Assembly (NCBI RefSeq): GCF_004364775.1
Contig: NZ_SOAL01000024.1
Location: 19,206 to 83,205, forward strand
Reading direction: 5' to 3'
DNA: 64,000 bases
DNA from: Comamonas sp. JUb58
GTDB lineage: Bacteria > Pseudomonadota > Gammaproteobacteria > Burkholderiales > Burkholderiaceae_C
In this document: piece by piece, positions 34,220 through 43,543 of the stretch
Position numbering within the stretch: position 1 is the stretch's first letter
Layout of the letters: each line of letters opens with the position of its first letter
Position numbers and translations under genes: made by a program
The notes under the pieces: model-generated
Databases searched by the model: none
The model's input: the letters and a program-made list of their open reading frames with translations, nothing else
Told to the model about the DNA's origin: nothing

Positions 34220-36337
34220 TCAGCGGCCGCGCAGGAACAGCGCGTCCAGCTCCTTCATGTTCAGCTGGCGCCAGGTGGGCCGGCCATGGTTGCACTGGTC
34301 GGAGCGCTCGGTGTGCTCCATATCGCGCAGCAGTGCGTTCATCTCGTCGATGGTGAGTTGCCGGTTGGCACGCACGGCGCCGTGGCAGGCCATCGTCCCC
34401 AGGATCTCGTTGCGGGCGCGTTGCACAACCGTGCTGGCATCGTGCTGTGCCAGCTCGGCCAGCACGCTGCGCGCCAGCTCCACCGGGTTGCCTTGGGCCA
34501 AGGTGGTGGGCGTGGCGCGCACGGCCAGGGTCTTGGGCGAGAAGGGCACCACCTCCAGGCCCAGTTGGGCCAGGGTTTCGCTGTGGTCTTCGGCGGTCGC
34601 TACCTCTTCGGGTGTGGCCGAGAAGGTTGCTGGAATCAGCAGCGGCTGGCTGGCAATGGCGCTGTTGGCATCGCCATCATCGAGCTGGCTTTTGAGGCGT
34701 TCGTAGACGATGCGCTCATGGGCTGCGTGCATGTCGACAATGACCAGGCCCTGGGCGTTTTCCGCCAGGATGTAGACGCCATGGATTTGCGCCACGGCCC
34801 GGCCCAGCGGCCAGGGGTTGTCGGCCGACTCGGGTGGCAGCGTGGGCACCAGCGGGGCGCCGGCGGCCATGGCGCCAGCAGTAGGTTGCGGGTTCCAGCG
34901 CGGGCTGGCTTCCTGCACCTGCCAGGGCGTCGCATCGATGCTGGTGGGGGAGCTGGTAGATGTGCTGGTGGGCGTGCCTGCCAGCGCCGCATCGGGTGAT
35001 GCCGTGCCGCCAGCCTGGCCCCAGAGCGCAGCCGTTTGCTGCAGCGCCTGCAGGCCGTTGACGCGGGGTGGCGTATCAAAGCGCATCGCAGTCTGCGCCT
35101 GGGGTGCGGGCGCATAGGCCTGGCCGGGCAAGGCGGTCGGCTGGCCTGCCGCAGCGGTTGTGGGTGCGGCGGCTGCAGCATCCAGCAATTGCTGGGCGCG
35201 TGGCGCGGCCAGCGCGTTCTCCACGCCATGCAGCACTGCCTGGTGCACCTCGCGGCTATCGCGAAAGCGCACCTCGATCTTGGTCGGGTGCACGTTCACA
35301 TCGACCCGCATCGGATCGAGGCTGATGTAGAGCGCATAGACGGGTTGGCGGTGGCCGTGCAGCACATCCTCATAGGCGGCACGCGCGGCATGGGTGAGCA
35401 CCTTGTCGCGCACAAAGCGGCCGTTGACATAGCAGAACTGCTGGTCGGCACGCGAGCGCGCGGCATCGGGCAGGCCCGCGCGGCCACGCACCTGCACATG
35501 GCCGGCCCGGTAGTTCACGACAATCGATTGCTCCAGAAAATCGGGGCCCAGCACATCGGCTAGGCGCTTGTCCATGGCCCGCTGCTCCAGCTGCTGCCAG
35601 GCGGCGTCGTCGGGCTGGTCTGCATCGCTGCGGGGTGGCAAGGTGGCGCGCCACTGCTCCACCAGCTTGCCCTCATGCCAGATGGCAAAGCCCACAGCCG
35701 GGCGGGTCAGCGCATGGCGGCGTACGGCCTCCACGCAATGGGCCAGTTCGGTGGCATCGGTCTTCAGGAACTTGCGCCGTGCAGGCGTGCTGAAGAACAG
35801 CTCCTTGACCTCCATCGTCGTGCCAGGGTTGCGGGCGGCGGGGCGCAGCTCGCCACTGCGGGCATCGAGCAGGTAGGCGGTCTCTTGCTGGGCGGGGCGC
35901 GAGAGTACGCTCATCTCCGACACCGAGGCAATGGCAGCCAGGGCCTCGCCCCGGAACCCCATGGTCGCCACCGATTCCAGGTCATGCAGGTTGCGGATCT
36001 TGCTGGTCGCGTGGCGGCGCAGCGCAATCGGCAGTTCTTCGCGCGGAATGCCACAGCCATCGTCTTCCACGGTGATCAGCCGCACGCCGCCGGCGAGCAG
36101 GCGCACGGTGATGCTGGTGGCCCCTGCATCGAGCGCGTTGTCGACCAGCTCACGCACGACGGAGGCGGGTCGTTCCACGACCTCGCCGGCCGCTATCTGG
36201 CTGACCAGCTCATCGGGCAGATCCTGGATGGGGCGGCGCGCGGGCGCTGCCCGGTCTGCACTGTGGGCTGCAGGCGTTAATGCGTCGTTGGGGGCGTCTG
36301 CCGGGTCAAGGGAGGCGGGTGCGGTATCTGCTGTCAT
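34220..36337 (-). CDS. mutL: DNA mismatch repair protein MutL, endonuclease type
   Basis: MutL couples MutS to strand incision. The 705-residue protein has the GHKL ATPase half (RPIQDLPDELVSQIAAGEVV, then DDGCGIPREELPIALRRHAT and GFRGEALAAIASVSEM), a long Pro/Ala/Thr-rich linker (about 380-500) and a C-terminal dimerisation domain. The latter contains Asp535 in DMHAAHERIVYE, which fits the D-[QM]-H-A-X2-E-X4-E metal motif of endonuclease MutL, with the accessory motifs ACHGAVRANRQLT and CNHGRPT. So strand nicking is intrinsic and no MutH is needed. An N-terminal extension of about 35 residues precedes the conserved start. Confidence 0.96.
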   Translation of the reverse strand: MTADTAPASLDPADAPNDALTPAAHSADRAAPARRPIQDLPDELVSQIAAGEVVERPASVVRELVDNALDAGATSITVRLLAGGVRLITVEDDGCGIPREELPIALRRHATSKIRNLHDLESVATMGFRGEALAAIASVSEMSVLSRPAQQETAYLLDARSGELRPAARNPGTTMEVKELFFSTPARRKFLKTDATELAHCVEAVRRHALTRPAVGFAIWHEGKLVEQWRATLPPRSDADQPDDAAWQQLEQRAMDKRLADVLGPDFLEQSIVVNYRAGHVQVRGRAGLPDAARSRADQQFCYVNGRFVRDKVLTHAARAAYEDVLHGHRQPVYALYISLDPMRVDVNVHPTKIEVRFRDSREVHQAVLHGVENALAAPRAQQLLDAAAAAPTTAAAGQPTALPGQAYAPAPQAQTAMRFDTPPRVNGLQALQQTAALWGQAGGTASPDAALAGTPTSTSTSSPTSIDATPWQVQEASPRWNPQPTAGAMAAGAPLVPTLPPESADNPWPLGRAVAQIHGVYILAENAQGLVIVDMHAAHERIVYERLKSQLDDGDANSAIASQPLLIPATFSATPEEVATAEDHSETLAQLGLEVVPFSPKTLAVRATPTTLAQGNPVELARSVLAELAQHDASTVVQRARNEILGTMACHGAVRANRQLTIDEMNALLRDMEHTERSDQCNHGRPTWRQLNMKELDALFLRGR

Positions 36338-36497
36338 GCAGGGATTTTAGGCAAAGCCGCCTGGCATTCGGGGTAAAGTGTGCAATCGCCACTTGGTGCC
36401 CTGGGGCTGTAGTTCCCTAGCCTGCTTAAGTGGTGATCAAGATGGTTTGCCGCAGGGCCTCAGGGCTGCTGCGGTTTTTGTGTAGAGAGGTTGTGTT

Positions 36498-37175
36498 TTG
36501 GAATTTTTCAGCTGGTTCATCGATGCAGGCATGCATCTGATCGACTTCATCTTGCATGTCGACAAGTACCTGGAAGCTTTTGTAACGACCTATGGCATGT
36601 GGGTCTACGCGCTGCTGTTTCTGATCGTCTTTGTCGAGACCGGTGTCGTGGTGATGCCCTTCCTGCCTGGCGATTCGCTGCTGTTCATCGTGGGTGCCAT
36701 GTGCGGTGCGGGGCTGATGAGCTTTCCGCTGGCCACCGGCTTGCTGTTTGCGGCGGCCTTCCTTGGCGACCAGTGCAATTACCAGATCGGCCACCATTTA
36801 GGGCCCAAGGTGTTCAAGTGGGAGAACTCGCGCTGGTTCAACCGCAAGGCCTTTGACAAGGCCCATGCGTTCTACGAGCGCTATGGCGGCATCACCATCA
36901 TCCTGGCGCGCTTCATGCCGTTTGTGCGCACCTTTGCGCCCTTTGTGGCGGGTGTGGCCAACATGAACCGTGCCAAGTTCATCGCCTACAACCTGATTGG
37001 CGCGGCCATCTGGGTGTTTGGCATTTGCGCGGCGGGTTACTTCTTTGGCAACCTGCCCTGGGTCAAGGCCAACCTGGAGAAGATCATCTGGGGCCTGATC
37101 CTGGTGCCCGGCCTGCTGGCCATCTTTGGCGCCTGGCGCGCTGGCAAGAACGAGAAGGCGGCTGGCACCGTCTGA
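36498..37175 (+). CDS. DedA-family inner-membrane protein
   Basis: A 225-residue polytopic protein of the DedA/VTT family, whose members act as undecaprenyl-phosphate or phospholipid flippases or translocases. The hallmark segments are FVETGVVVMPFLPGDSLLF (about 51-69) and ILARFMPFVRTFAPFVAGVA (about 134-153), containing the acidic and Arg residues needed for function, with four to five hydrophobic segments. The start is TTG 36498, chosen from the AGAGAGG ribosome site at 36484-36490; no ATG is well placed. It is a single gene, terminated at 37197. Confidence 0.92.
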   Translation: MEFFSWFIDAGMHLIDFILHVDKYLEAFVTTYGMWVYALLFLIVFVETGVVVMPFLPGDSLLFIVGAMCGAGLMSFPLATGLLFAAAFLGDQCNYQIGHHLGPKVFKWENSRWFNRKAFDKAHAFYERYGGITIILARFMPFVRTFAPFVAGVANMNRAKFIAYNLIGAAIWVFGICAAGYFFGNLPWVKANLEKIIWGLILVPGLLAIFGAWRAGKNEKAAGTV

Positions 37176-37196
37176 GCAGTGCGAGCATGATGACGA

Positions 37197-37225
37197 AGGG
37201 ACCGCCTAGGCGGTCCCTTTTTTTG
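37197..37225. terminator. bidirectional terminator between dedA and amiC
   Basis: Perfect 10-bp stem AGGGACCGCC/GGCGGTCCCT with a TA gap, then T-run. Confidence 0.9.
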
Positions 37226-37246
37226 TGGCTGGAAGCGGGGTGAGGC

Positions 37247-38851
37247 TTATACCGTGCGGTTGCGCGCCAAGGGCGGGTTCTTTGCAAAGTACGCCTGGAT
37301 GCCGCGCATGATGGCATCGGCCAGCTGGTTCTGGTAGGCGGTGGTGCGCAGCTTGGCTTCTTCTTCCGGGTTGCTGATGAAGGCGGTCTCGACCAGCACG
37401 CTGGGGATGTCGGGCGCCTTCAACACCGCAAAACCGGCTTGCTCCACGCGGGGCTTGTGCAGGCGGGCAAACTGGCCCAGCTGGCCCAGCACATGGGTGC
37501 CGAGCTTGAGGCTGTCATTGATCTGGGCGGTGGTGCTCATGTCGAGCAGCGCGCGCTGCACATGGGCATCGCTGCTGCCAACGCCGGCGACGTTCAGGCC
37601 ACCGACCATGTCGGCCTGGTTTTCCTTGTTCGCCAGCCAGCGCGCGGCCGAGCTGGTGGCGCCGCGCTCGCTCAGCGCAAACACACTGGCGCCATTGGCC
37701 GATGGCTTGGTGAACGCATCGGCATGGATGCTGATGAACAGATCGGCCTGCACACGGCGGGCTTTTTCGACCCGGGTGTTGAGCGGCACAAAGAAGTCGG
37801 CATCGCGCGTCATGAACGCGCGCATCGGGTTGCCGCCGACGCTGCTGTTGTTGATGCGCTCGCGCAGCATATGGCCGATCTTGAGCACGATGTCTTTTTC
37901 GCGGATACCGCTGGGGCCGGTGGCGCCGGGGTCTTCACCGCCATGGCCGGGATCAAGCGCCACGATGATGAGGCGGTCGGTGCGCGAAGCCGGGCGGCCG
38001 CGTGCTGGCGGCGGGCTCGGTGGTGGCGCAGGGGGAGGGGGTGGCGGAGCTGCAGCCACCACGGTGGGCGGTGGGGCGACTGGCGCAGGTGGGGGGGTGA
38101 CGGGGCGGTTGCCGCTCTTGGCAATCAGCTCGGCCAGCGGGTCGGCCGCTTGGGCGACGGCCGCTGGCGATGGTGGCGCTGCAGCCACCACGGTGCCCAG
38201 CGCGGCGGGCGCGGGCGGGTCGCCAGCAATGGCGGCGGCGACCGAGGGCGGCAGGCTGCTGCCCGCTGCAGGCGGGGGCACAGGTGCCGGCGCTGCGGCC
38301 ACGGCGCTGTGGCTGTTCTCCATCATGCGCTCGCTGATCAGGCTCTCGAGTGGATCGCTGGGCCGGGCGGGGTACAAGTCGAGCACCAGGCGGTGCTGGT
38401 AGGGGGCGACCGGTTTCAGGGTAAAGACCTGGGGCTTGGCCTCCTGCTTGAGGTCGATGACCAGCCGCACCACATTGGGCGAGTTCTGGCCCACGCGGAT
38501 GCCGGCGATATTGGGGTCGTCCGAGCGGACCTTGGCCACCAGCTCACGCAGCGCGGGGTTGAGGTCGATGCCCTCGATATCGACCGCCAGGCGCGGCGGC
38601 TCGGGCACAAAGCGCTGTTCGGTCTTGAGCGGCGTGTCGGACTCGATCGTGACGCGGGTGTAGTCCTTGGAGGGCCAGAGGCGCACGGCAACGATGCTGG
38701 CGCCAAAGGCCAGATGGCTGCTGCCCAGCAGCAGCACCAGGCTGCCGCCGCGCAGCACATCGCGGCGCGACAGACCGGGGTGGCTGGCGGGCACGCCGTC
38801 AGCAGGGGTGAAAGGGGCAGAGGCGGGGAGATATTTCGGGGTGTCGCTCAC
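37247..38851 (-). CDS. amiC: N-acetylmuramoyl-L-alanine amidase, AmiC type
   Basis: A zinc amidase that splits peptidoglycan septa during daughter-cell separation. The 534-residue protein has a twin-arginine signal (SRRDVLRGGSLVLLLGSSHL), an AMIN domain (about 52-160) that binds the cell wall at midcell, a very Pro/Ala-rich linker (about 180-290, with long PPPP runs), and an amidase_3 catalytic domain. The zinc-site motifs are ALDPGHGGEDPGA (about 302), SIHADAF and VLVETAFISNPEEE. The linker is longer than in E. coli AmiC (417 residues). Its start overlaps the tsaE stop (ATGA), so the pair is coupled. Confidence 0.94.
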   Translation of the reverse strand: MSDTPKYLPASAPFTPADGVPASHPGLSRRDVLRGGSLVLLLGSSHLAFGASIVAVRLWPSKDYTRVTIESDTPLKTEQRFVPEPPRLAVDIEGIDLNPALRELVAKVRSDDPNIAGIRVGQNSPNVVRLVIDLKQEAKPQVFTLKPVAPYQHRLVLDLYPARPSDPLESLISERMMENSHSAVAAAPAPVPPPAAGSSLPPSVAAAIAGDPPAPAALGTVVAAAPPSPAAVAQAADPLAELIAKSGNRPVTPPPAPVAPPPTVVAAAPPPPPPAPPPSPPPARGRPASRTDRLIIVALDPGHGGEDPGATGPSGIREKDIVLKIGHMLRERINNSSVGGNPMRAFMTRDADFFVPLNTRVEKARRVQADLFISIHADAFTKPSANGASVFALSERGATSSAARWLANKENQADMVGGLNVAGVGSSDAHVQRALLDMSTTAQINDSLKLGTHVLGQLGQFARLHKPRVEQAGFAVLKAPDIPSVLVETAFISNPEEEAKLRTTAYQNQLADAIMRGIQAYFAKNPPLARNRTV

Positions 38852-39339
38852 GCTGAAAACCCTTGGACGATGGAGGCACCTGCCGGGGTGAAGGCCTGCA
38901 GATGCACCTGGCGTTCTGATTCGTTGATTGCTTCAATACTGATAGCTACATCGGCAATAGGTGTTACCGCTGCAGCCTTCTGCGGCCATTCTGCCACTTT
39001 CAGGCCGGGGCTGGCAAAAATATCGCGGAAGCCAGCGTCTTCCCACTCGCGCGGATCGTCGAAACGGTAGAAGTCAAAGTGCCAGACCGGATAGTCGCGG
39101 CCCTCATGGGGTTCGACCACCGCGTAGGTGGGGCTCTTGATGCGGCCCTGCACGCCCAGGGCGCGCAGCAGGTGGCGCACCAGGGTGGTTTTTCCCGCGC
39201 CCAGATCGCCATGCAAAGTTAGGTAAACATTGGACAGCGCTGGCTGCGCGGCCAGGCGCGCGGCAAAAGCTTCCGTATCGCGCTCGTCTTTCCAGATGCA
39301 GTGGAGCGAGGGATAGGAGGGGCTGGCAGTAGCGTTCAA
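38848..39339 (-). CDS. tsaE: tRNA t6A37 biosynthesis ATPase TsaE
   Basis: TsaE is the ATPase that, with TsaB and TsaD, makes threonylcarbamoyladenosine at tRNA position 37. The 163-residue protein has the P-loop LHGDLGAGKTTLVRHLLRAL (about 43-62), SPTYAVVEPHEG, and the WHFDFYRFDDPREWEDAGF segment containing the Walker B-like DFYR. Length is normal. It overlaps amiC by four bases, the conserved tsaE-amiC order of many proteobacteria, and is divergent from queG with 52 bases between the starts. Confidence 0.95.
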   Translation of the reverse strand: MNATASPSYPSLHCIWKDERDTEAFAARLAAQPALSNVYLTLHGDLGAGKTTLVRHLLRALGVQGRIKSPTYAVVEPHEGRDYPVWHFDFYRFDDPREWEDAGFRDIFASPGLKVAEWPQKAAAVTPIADVAISIEAINESERQVHLQAFTPAGASIVQGFSA

Positions 39340-39377
39340 AATGTCGTTCCCGGGCCACGCAGGCCCTCAGGTTTTTT

Positions 39378-39383
39378 TACAAT
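39378..39383 (+). promoter_or_regulatory. -10 element of queG implying a near-leaderless transcript
   Basis: TACAAT in TTTTTTTACAATGG. Transcription would begin at about 39390, two bases from the ATG at 39392. No ribosome site is present. The -35 is not clear. Confidence 0.5.
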
Positions 39384-39391
39384 GGCAGCAC

Positions 39392-40474
39392 ATGGACGCC
39401 GCTGATCCCACTTTCATCCAACAGATCAACGACTGGGCGCTGGAGCTGGGATTTTCCCAAATCGGCGTGGCAGGCGTGGATTTGTCGACGGCGGAAGCTG
39501 GATTGATGCAGTGGCTGGAAAAAGGTTTCCATGGCGAGATGCATTACATGCAGGCCCATGGCCTCAAGCGTGCCCGGCCGGCGGAGCTGGTGCCCGGCAC
39601 GCTCAGCGTGATTACAGCACGCATGGATTATCTGCCGCAAAACACCCCGCTAGACTGGCAGCGCCAGGAGTGGGAGCGCCATGCGCGGCCCGGCGAGGGC
39701 CTGGTCAGCGTCTATGCCCGGGGGCGCGATTACCACAAGGTGCTGCGCAACCGGCTGCAAAAGCTGGCCGAACTCATCGATGCAGCGCTCAGTGAACACA
39801 ACCTGGCACACCGCGCGTTCACCGATTCGGCCCCCGTGCTGGAGGCCGAGCTGGCCAGCCGCAGCGGCCAGGGCTGGCGCGGCAAGCACACGCTGGTGCT
39901 GAGCCGCGATGCCGGCTCGATGTTTTTTCTGGGCGAGATCTTTGTCAACATCGCCTTGCCCGCCACCGCGCCGGTGACGGCCCATTGCGGTCAGTGCACG
40001 GCCTGCATCGATGCCTGCCCGACGGCGGCCATCATTGCGCCGCAGTCCATCGATGCGCGGCGCTGCATCTCTTACCTGACGATTGAGCTCGATGGCGCCA
40101 TTCCCGAGGAGTTCCGTGCGCCCATGGGCAACCGCATCTATGGCTGCGATGACTGCCAGCTGGCCTGCCCCTGGAACAAATTTGCCCAGCGTGCAGTGCT
40201 GCCCGATTTTGATGCGCGCGGGGCGCTGATGGACCAGCAGCTGCCCCATCTATTTGCATGGGACGAGGCCACGTTCCTGCGCATCACCGAAGGCAGCCCC
40301 ATACGCCGCATCGGCCATGAGCGCTGGCTGCGCAATATTGCCGTGGCCCTGGGCAATGCCTGGCGCCAGACCGGCGATGCGCGCTATGCGCAGGCGCTGC
40401 ACAGCCGTGCCGACCACGACAGCGCCGTGGTGCGCGAGCATGTGGCCTGGGGGCTGGGCCAGCGCAGCGCCTGA
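39392..40474 (+). CDS. queG: epoxyqueuosine reductase
   Basis: QueG is a cobalamin- and iron-sulfur-dependent enzyme that performs the last step of queuosine synthesis in tRNA. The 360-residue protein starts MDAADPTFIQQINDWALELG; the 17 codons upstream overlap the probable promoter. It has the N-terminal cobalamin-binding fold (SVYARGRDYHKVLRNRLQKL near 111) and two [4Fe-4S] motifs: CGQCTACIDACPTAAI (about 198-213) and GCDDCQLACPWNKFA (about 251-265). A C-terminal HEAT-like repeat segment completes it. It matches the queuosine-precursor transporter yhhQ elsewhere in the window. Confidence 0.95.
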   Translation: MDAADPTFIQQINDWALELGFSQIGVAGVDLSTAEAGLMQWLEKGFHGEMHYMQAHGLKRARPAELVPGTLSVITARMDYLPQNTPLDWQRQEWERHARPGEGLVSVYARGRDYHKVLRNRLQKLAELIDAALSEHNLAHRAFTDSAPVLEAELASRSGQGWRGKHTLVLSRDAGSMFFLGEIFVNIALPATAPVTAHCGQCTACIDACPTAAIIAPQSIDARRCISYLTIELDGAIPEEFRAPMGNRIYGCDDCQLACPWNKFAQRAVLPDFDARGALMDQQLPHLFAWDEATFLRITEGSPIRRIGHERWLRNIAVALGNAWRQTGDARYAQALHSRADHDSAVVREHVAWGLGQRSA

Positions 40475-40493
40475 GGGCCGGCGGGCCCCCTGA

Positions 40494-41168
40494 TCAACCG
40501 CTGAAAAAGCCCGAGGCCTTGAGCTGCGCTACCAGCAAGTCGGTAAAGCGCGCATAGCCTGCGGCATTGGCATGCACCTGGTCGGCACGCATGGCGTCAT
40601 TGGCCAGCACCTCGCTCCAGGCCTTGGCGAGCAGGGGCACCTGCTCCTCCTTGGCCAGCGCTTCATAAATCGGGTGGTCCTGGATGCGGCCGGTCAACGC
40701 GGCGCTCATGCTGAACTCAGGCACCGCCACCAGCAACACCGGAATGTTCTGCGCCTTGCACTGCTGCAGCATGCTGGCGATCTGCGCCTGGGCCGCTTGC
40801 GCGCTTTGGCGGCGCAGCCAGTCGTTGCCGCCGGCGCAAATGATCACCAGGGCGGGATGGTGGGTCTCCAACAGCTGCGGCAGGCGCTGCGCAATCTGGC
40901 TGCTGGTTTCGCCGGAGATGCCGGCATTGACCACGTTCCAGCCGGTGCGCTCGGCCAGCAACTGCGGGTAGGACTGCGCGGCGCTGGCGCCCACGCCCTG
41001 GGTCAGCGAATCGCCCAGCGCCAGCACGGTGGCACCGGCGGGCAGGGCGGTAGCCAGTGGCGCCTTTTTGCTGCAGGCGGCAAGCCCGGCAGTCGCCAGG
41101 CCCAGGAAGGGGAGAAAGGCCAGGCGCTGAAGGCTTTGGCGGCGAGCGGTGTCACGGGTTTTCTGCAT
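40494..41168 (-). CDS. GDSL-family lipoprotein esterase (TesA-like arylesterase)
   Basis: An SGNH hydrolase of 224 residues. A twin-Arg-like basic start and a lipobox (TAGLAACSKK, Cys32) indicate a lipoprotein; the signal is followed by the catalytic blocks: block I VLALGDSLTQGVGA (Ser about 53), block II NAGISGETS, block III ICAGGNDWL and block V DQVHANAAGYA (Asp-x-x-His). It is similar to TesA/EstA multifunctional lysophospholipase-arylesterases that are soluble in the periplasm; the lipoprotein anchor is less usual. It is convergent with queG, 19 bases between stops. Confidence 0.9.
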   Translation of the reverse strand: MQKTRDTARRQSLQRLAFLPFLGLATAGLAACSKKAPLATALPAGATVLALGDSLTQGVGASAAQSYPQLLAERTGWNVVNAGISGETSSQIAQRLPQLLETHHPALVIICAGGNDWLRRQSAQAAQAQIASMLQQCKAQNIPVLLVAVPEFSMSAALTGRIQDHPIYEALAKEEQVPLLAKAWSEVLANDAMRADQVHANAAGYARFTDLLVAQLKASGFFSG

Positions 41169-41207
41169 AGCCGCCGAGCTTAACCCATGGCTTTTACGCA
41201 GCTGTTG

Positions 41208-42137
41208 TTAAACCGGCCACCAGCCCAGCAGGCTGAGCGCAAACGGCAGACTGGCCACGCCGCAGATGGTGGACAAGGTGACCAGCCCGGCCACATAGGC
41301 GCCGTTGTAACCCATGCGCGCGGCCAGCACATAGCAGGTCGATGCGGTGGGCAAGGCAGAGAAGATCAACAGAATGGCGGCCTGCTGGGCCGACAGCGCC
41401 AGCCAGTGGGCCATGCACAGCGCAATCAGGGGTGTGACAAAGTGGCGGATGGCCAGGACCGAACCGCTGAGCAGCTTGCCGCGCGCCAGCAGCCCCAACT
41501 GCATACCGGCGCCCGCCGACATCAGGCCCAGCACGATGGAGGCCTGGCCGATGCGGGCCACCGTGGGCTCGACGATCGCGGGCAGGCGCAGGCCGACCAG
41601 GTTGCAGATCAGTGCGGTGAGGGTGGCAACGATCAGCGGGTTGCGCAGCAGCTCGCGCATAAAGCCATGCTGCGAGCCCCGGGCCATCGGGTAGACGGCT
41701 GCAATATTGAACATGGGCACGCAGACGCCGATCAGCACCGAGATCAGCTGCAGGCCTTGGGGGCCGGCCAGCCGGTCAGCCAGCGCCAGGCCGATGAAGG
41801 AGTTGAAGCGAAACGCGATCTGCGCGCTGGCGGCGGCGTCGCGGCTATCCACCCTTGTGCCCAGCCAGGGCCAGCGCGGCAGGGTGTAGGTCAGCGCCAC
41901 AGCGACGAGGCCGGTGGCCACGCCGGCCAGCATCAGGTTGGAGGTGCCTTGCCAGTCGATCGGGCTGCGGATGATCGAATAGAACAGCAAGGTGGGAAAG
42001 AGGAAGTAGTACACCAGGCTTTCCACCGGCTGCCAGATGGCCCGGTTCAGCGCCGTGTAGCGGCAGACCAGGTAGCCAATCAGGATCAGCGAGAAGTCGG
42101 GGAAAAGCAGTTGGGCGTAGTTCACGGGCGCAAGCAT
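41208..42137 (-). CDS. AEC-family (auxin efflux carrier-like) transporter
   Basis: An integral membrane protein of about 309 residues with ten hydrophobic segments, of the AEC/BART type that moves malonate, malate or other carboxylates. ATG 42137 (MLAPVNYAQLLFPDFSLILI) is chosen; 21 upstream in-frame residues are polar and unlike the family. Characteristic stretches are PTLLFYSIIRSP and SALPTASTCYVLAARMGYNG near the end. Its neighbours on the other strand are two Bug receptors for carboxylates, so an organic acid substrate is plausible but not shown. Confidence 0.88.
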   Translation of the reverse strand: MLAPVNYAQLLFPDFSLILIGYLVCRYTALNRAIWQPVESLVYYFLFPTLLFYSIIRSPIDWQGTSNLMLAGVATGLVAVALTYTLPRWPWLGTRVDSRDAAASAQIAFRFNSFIGLALADRLAGPQGLQLISVLIGVCVPMFNIAAVYPMARGSQHGFMRELLRNPLIVATLTALICNLVGLRLPAIVEPTVARIGQASIVLGLMSAGAGMQLGLLARGKLLSGSVLAIRHFVTPLIALCMAHWLALSAQQAAILLIFSALPTASTCYVLAARMGYNGAYVAGLVTLSTICGVASLPFALSLLGWWPV

Positions 42138-42368
42138 AGCGGAAGGGCCCGCGCTACGGCCCAATTGCTGTCGCCGTGGTAAGCATGTTGCTGGGTGCAA
42201 GCCCTGCCAAAGCGGTTGCCAATCGCGCTATCTGCCGCCCCGATGCGGGAAAACACGGGCCATCGGCCGCGCGCTTTGGGGCAGAACAGGCGGGCAACAC
42301 CGCTAGCATGGTGGCTACATCCAAGCTGGCCCCAGCCGGCAATCGCAGATCCCGAGGAGACCTTCACC

Positions 42369-43337
42369 ATGATGAACCGCCGACTGTGCCTGGCCATGGC
42401 ACTGGCGCTGGGCAGCAGCGCTGCCCTGGCCGCTGATCCCTATCCCAACAAGCCTATCCGCCTGATCGTGCCCTTTGCCGCAGGCGGCACCACCGATATC
42501 GTGGCCCGGGTGATCTCGGAGCCACTGTCCAAGGCGCTGGGCCAGCCGGTGGTGGTGGACAACAAGAGCGGTGGCGGCGGCACTGTGGGCGCAGCCGAAG
42601 CGGCACGCGCCCATCCCGATGGCTACACCCTGAGCATTGCGACGGTATCGACAACAGCCACCAACCCGGCCGTCAACCCCAAGATGCCCTACAACGTGCA
42701 GCGCGATTTCACGCCCATCATCAATGTGGCAGCCACGCCCAATGTGATTGCCGTGCACCCGAGCTTTCCGGCCACCAACTACCAGGAGTTCATTGCTGAG
42801 CTCAAGAAGAACCCCGGCAAGTACTCCTATGCCACGCCCGGCACCGGCAGCATTGCCCATCTGCTGATGGAAATGCTCAAGTCCGAAACCGGTGTGAATG
42901 TGGTGCACATTCCCTACCGCGGCGGCGGCCCAGCCCTGAACGACACGGTGGCCGGCCAGGTCAACATGATCTTTGACAACCTGCCCTCGGCCTACCCCTT
43001 CATCCGCGACAAGCGCCTGCGCGCCATTGTGGTGGCAGCGCCCCAGCGCGTGGCCGGTCTGGAATCCATCCCTACCTTCACCGAAGTGGGCGTGCCCGTG
43101 GTCAACCGCAGTGCCTATTACGGCATCGTCGGTCCCAAGAACCTGCCCAAGGAGATTGTTGACAAAGTCAACGCGGCCACCAAGAAGGCGCTGGAAGACC
43201 CGAACGTGCAAAAGCGCATTGCGGAGACCGGCTCGGACATCCTGGGCACCACCCCGGAAGTCTTTGCCCAGCAAATGAAGGACGAATACGCGGCCTACAA
43301 GGCGGTGGTGGACAAGCAGGGTATCCATCTGGATTGA
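42369..43337 (+). CDS. Bug/TctC-family substrate-binding protein, first of a tandem pair
   Basis: A 322-residue periplasmic receptor with a signal peptide (MMNRRLCLAMALALGSSAAL, cut after LAA) and family motifs LIVPFAAGGTTDIVARVISE and VDNKSGGGGTVGAAEAARAH. ATG 42369 follows GAGGAGACC, a good ribosome site; the frame open from 42195 is rejected. It is closely similar to the next gene along its whole length (for example the shared FTPIINVAATPN block), indicating an old tandem duplication. No tctA/tctB membrane genes are adjacent. It ends in its own stem-loop. Confidence 0.93.
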   Translation: MMNRRLCLAMALALGSSAALAADPYPNKPIRLIVPFAAGGTTDIVARVISEPLSKALGQPVVVDNKSGGGGTVGAAEAARAHPDGYTLSIATVSTTATNPAVNPKMPYNVQRDFTPIINVAATPNVIAVHPSFPATNYQEFIAELKKNPGKYSYATPGTGSIAHLLMEMLKSETGVNVVHIPYRGGGPALNDTVAGQVNMIFDNLPSAYPFIRDKRLRAIVVAAPQRVAGLESIPTFTEVGVPVVNRSAYYGIVGPKNLPKEIVDKVNAATKKALEDPNVQKRIAETGSDILGTTPEVFAQQMKDEYAAYKAVVDKQGIHLD

Positions 43338-43364
43338 TCCGCAACTCCTGCGTTATTCCGCTTC

Positions 43365-43402
43365 AAAGCGCGTGCTCTCCCTAGGGAAATCACGCGCTTT
43401 TT
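43365..43402 (+). terminator. terminator after the first tandem Bug gene
   Basis: Stem AAAGCGCGTG/CACGCGCTTT with a 16-base loop and trailing T residues, 28 bases after the stop. Confidence 0.75.
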
Positions 43403-43543
43403 GTGCGGTTGCAGCACGGTTGCGGAGGTATTAATCCGGTATAAACGCGCTGTGCTGAAAAAGCATTACGTGGCCGTGCGCCATGCGGGTCATCCACCGG
43501 CACGCGAACCACGGCCGCACTATTTCAAATGAGGAGATTCATC

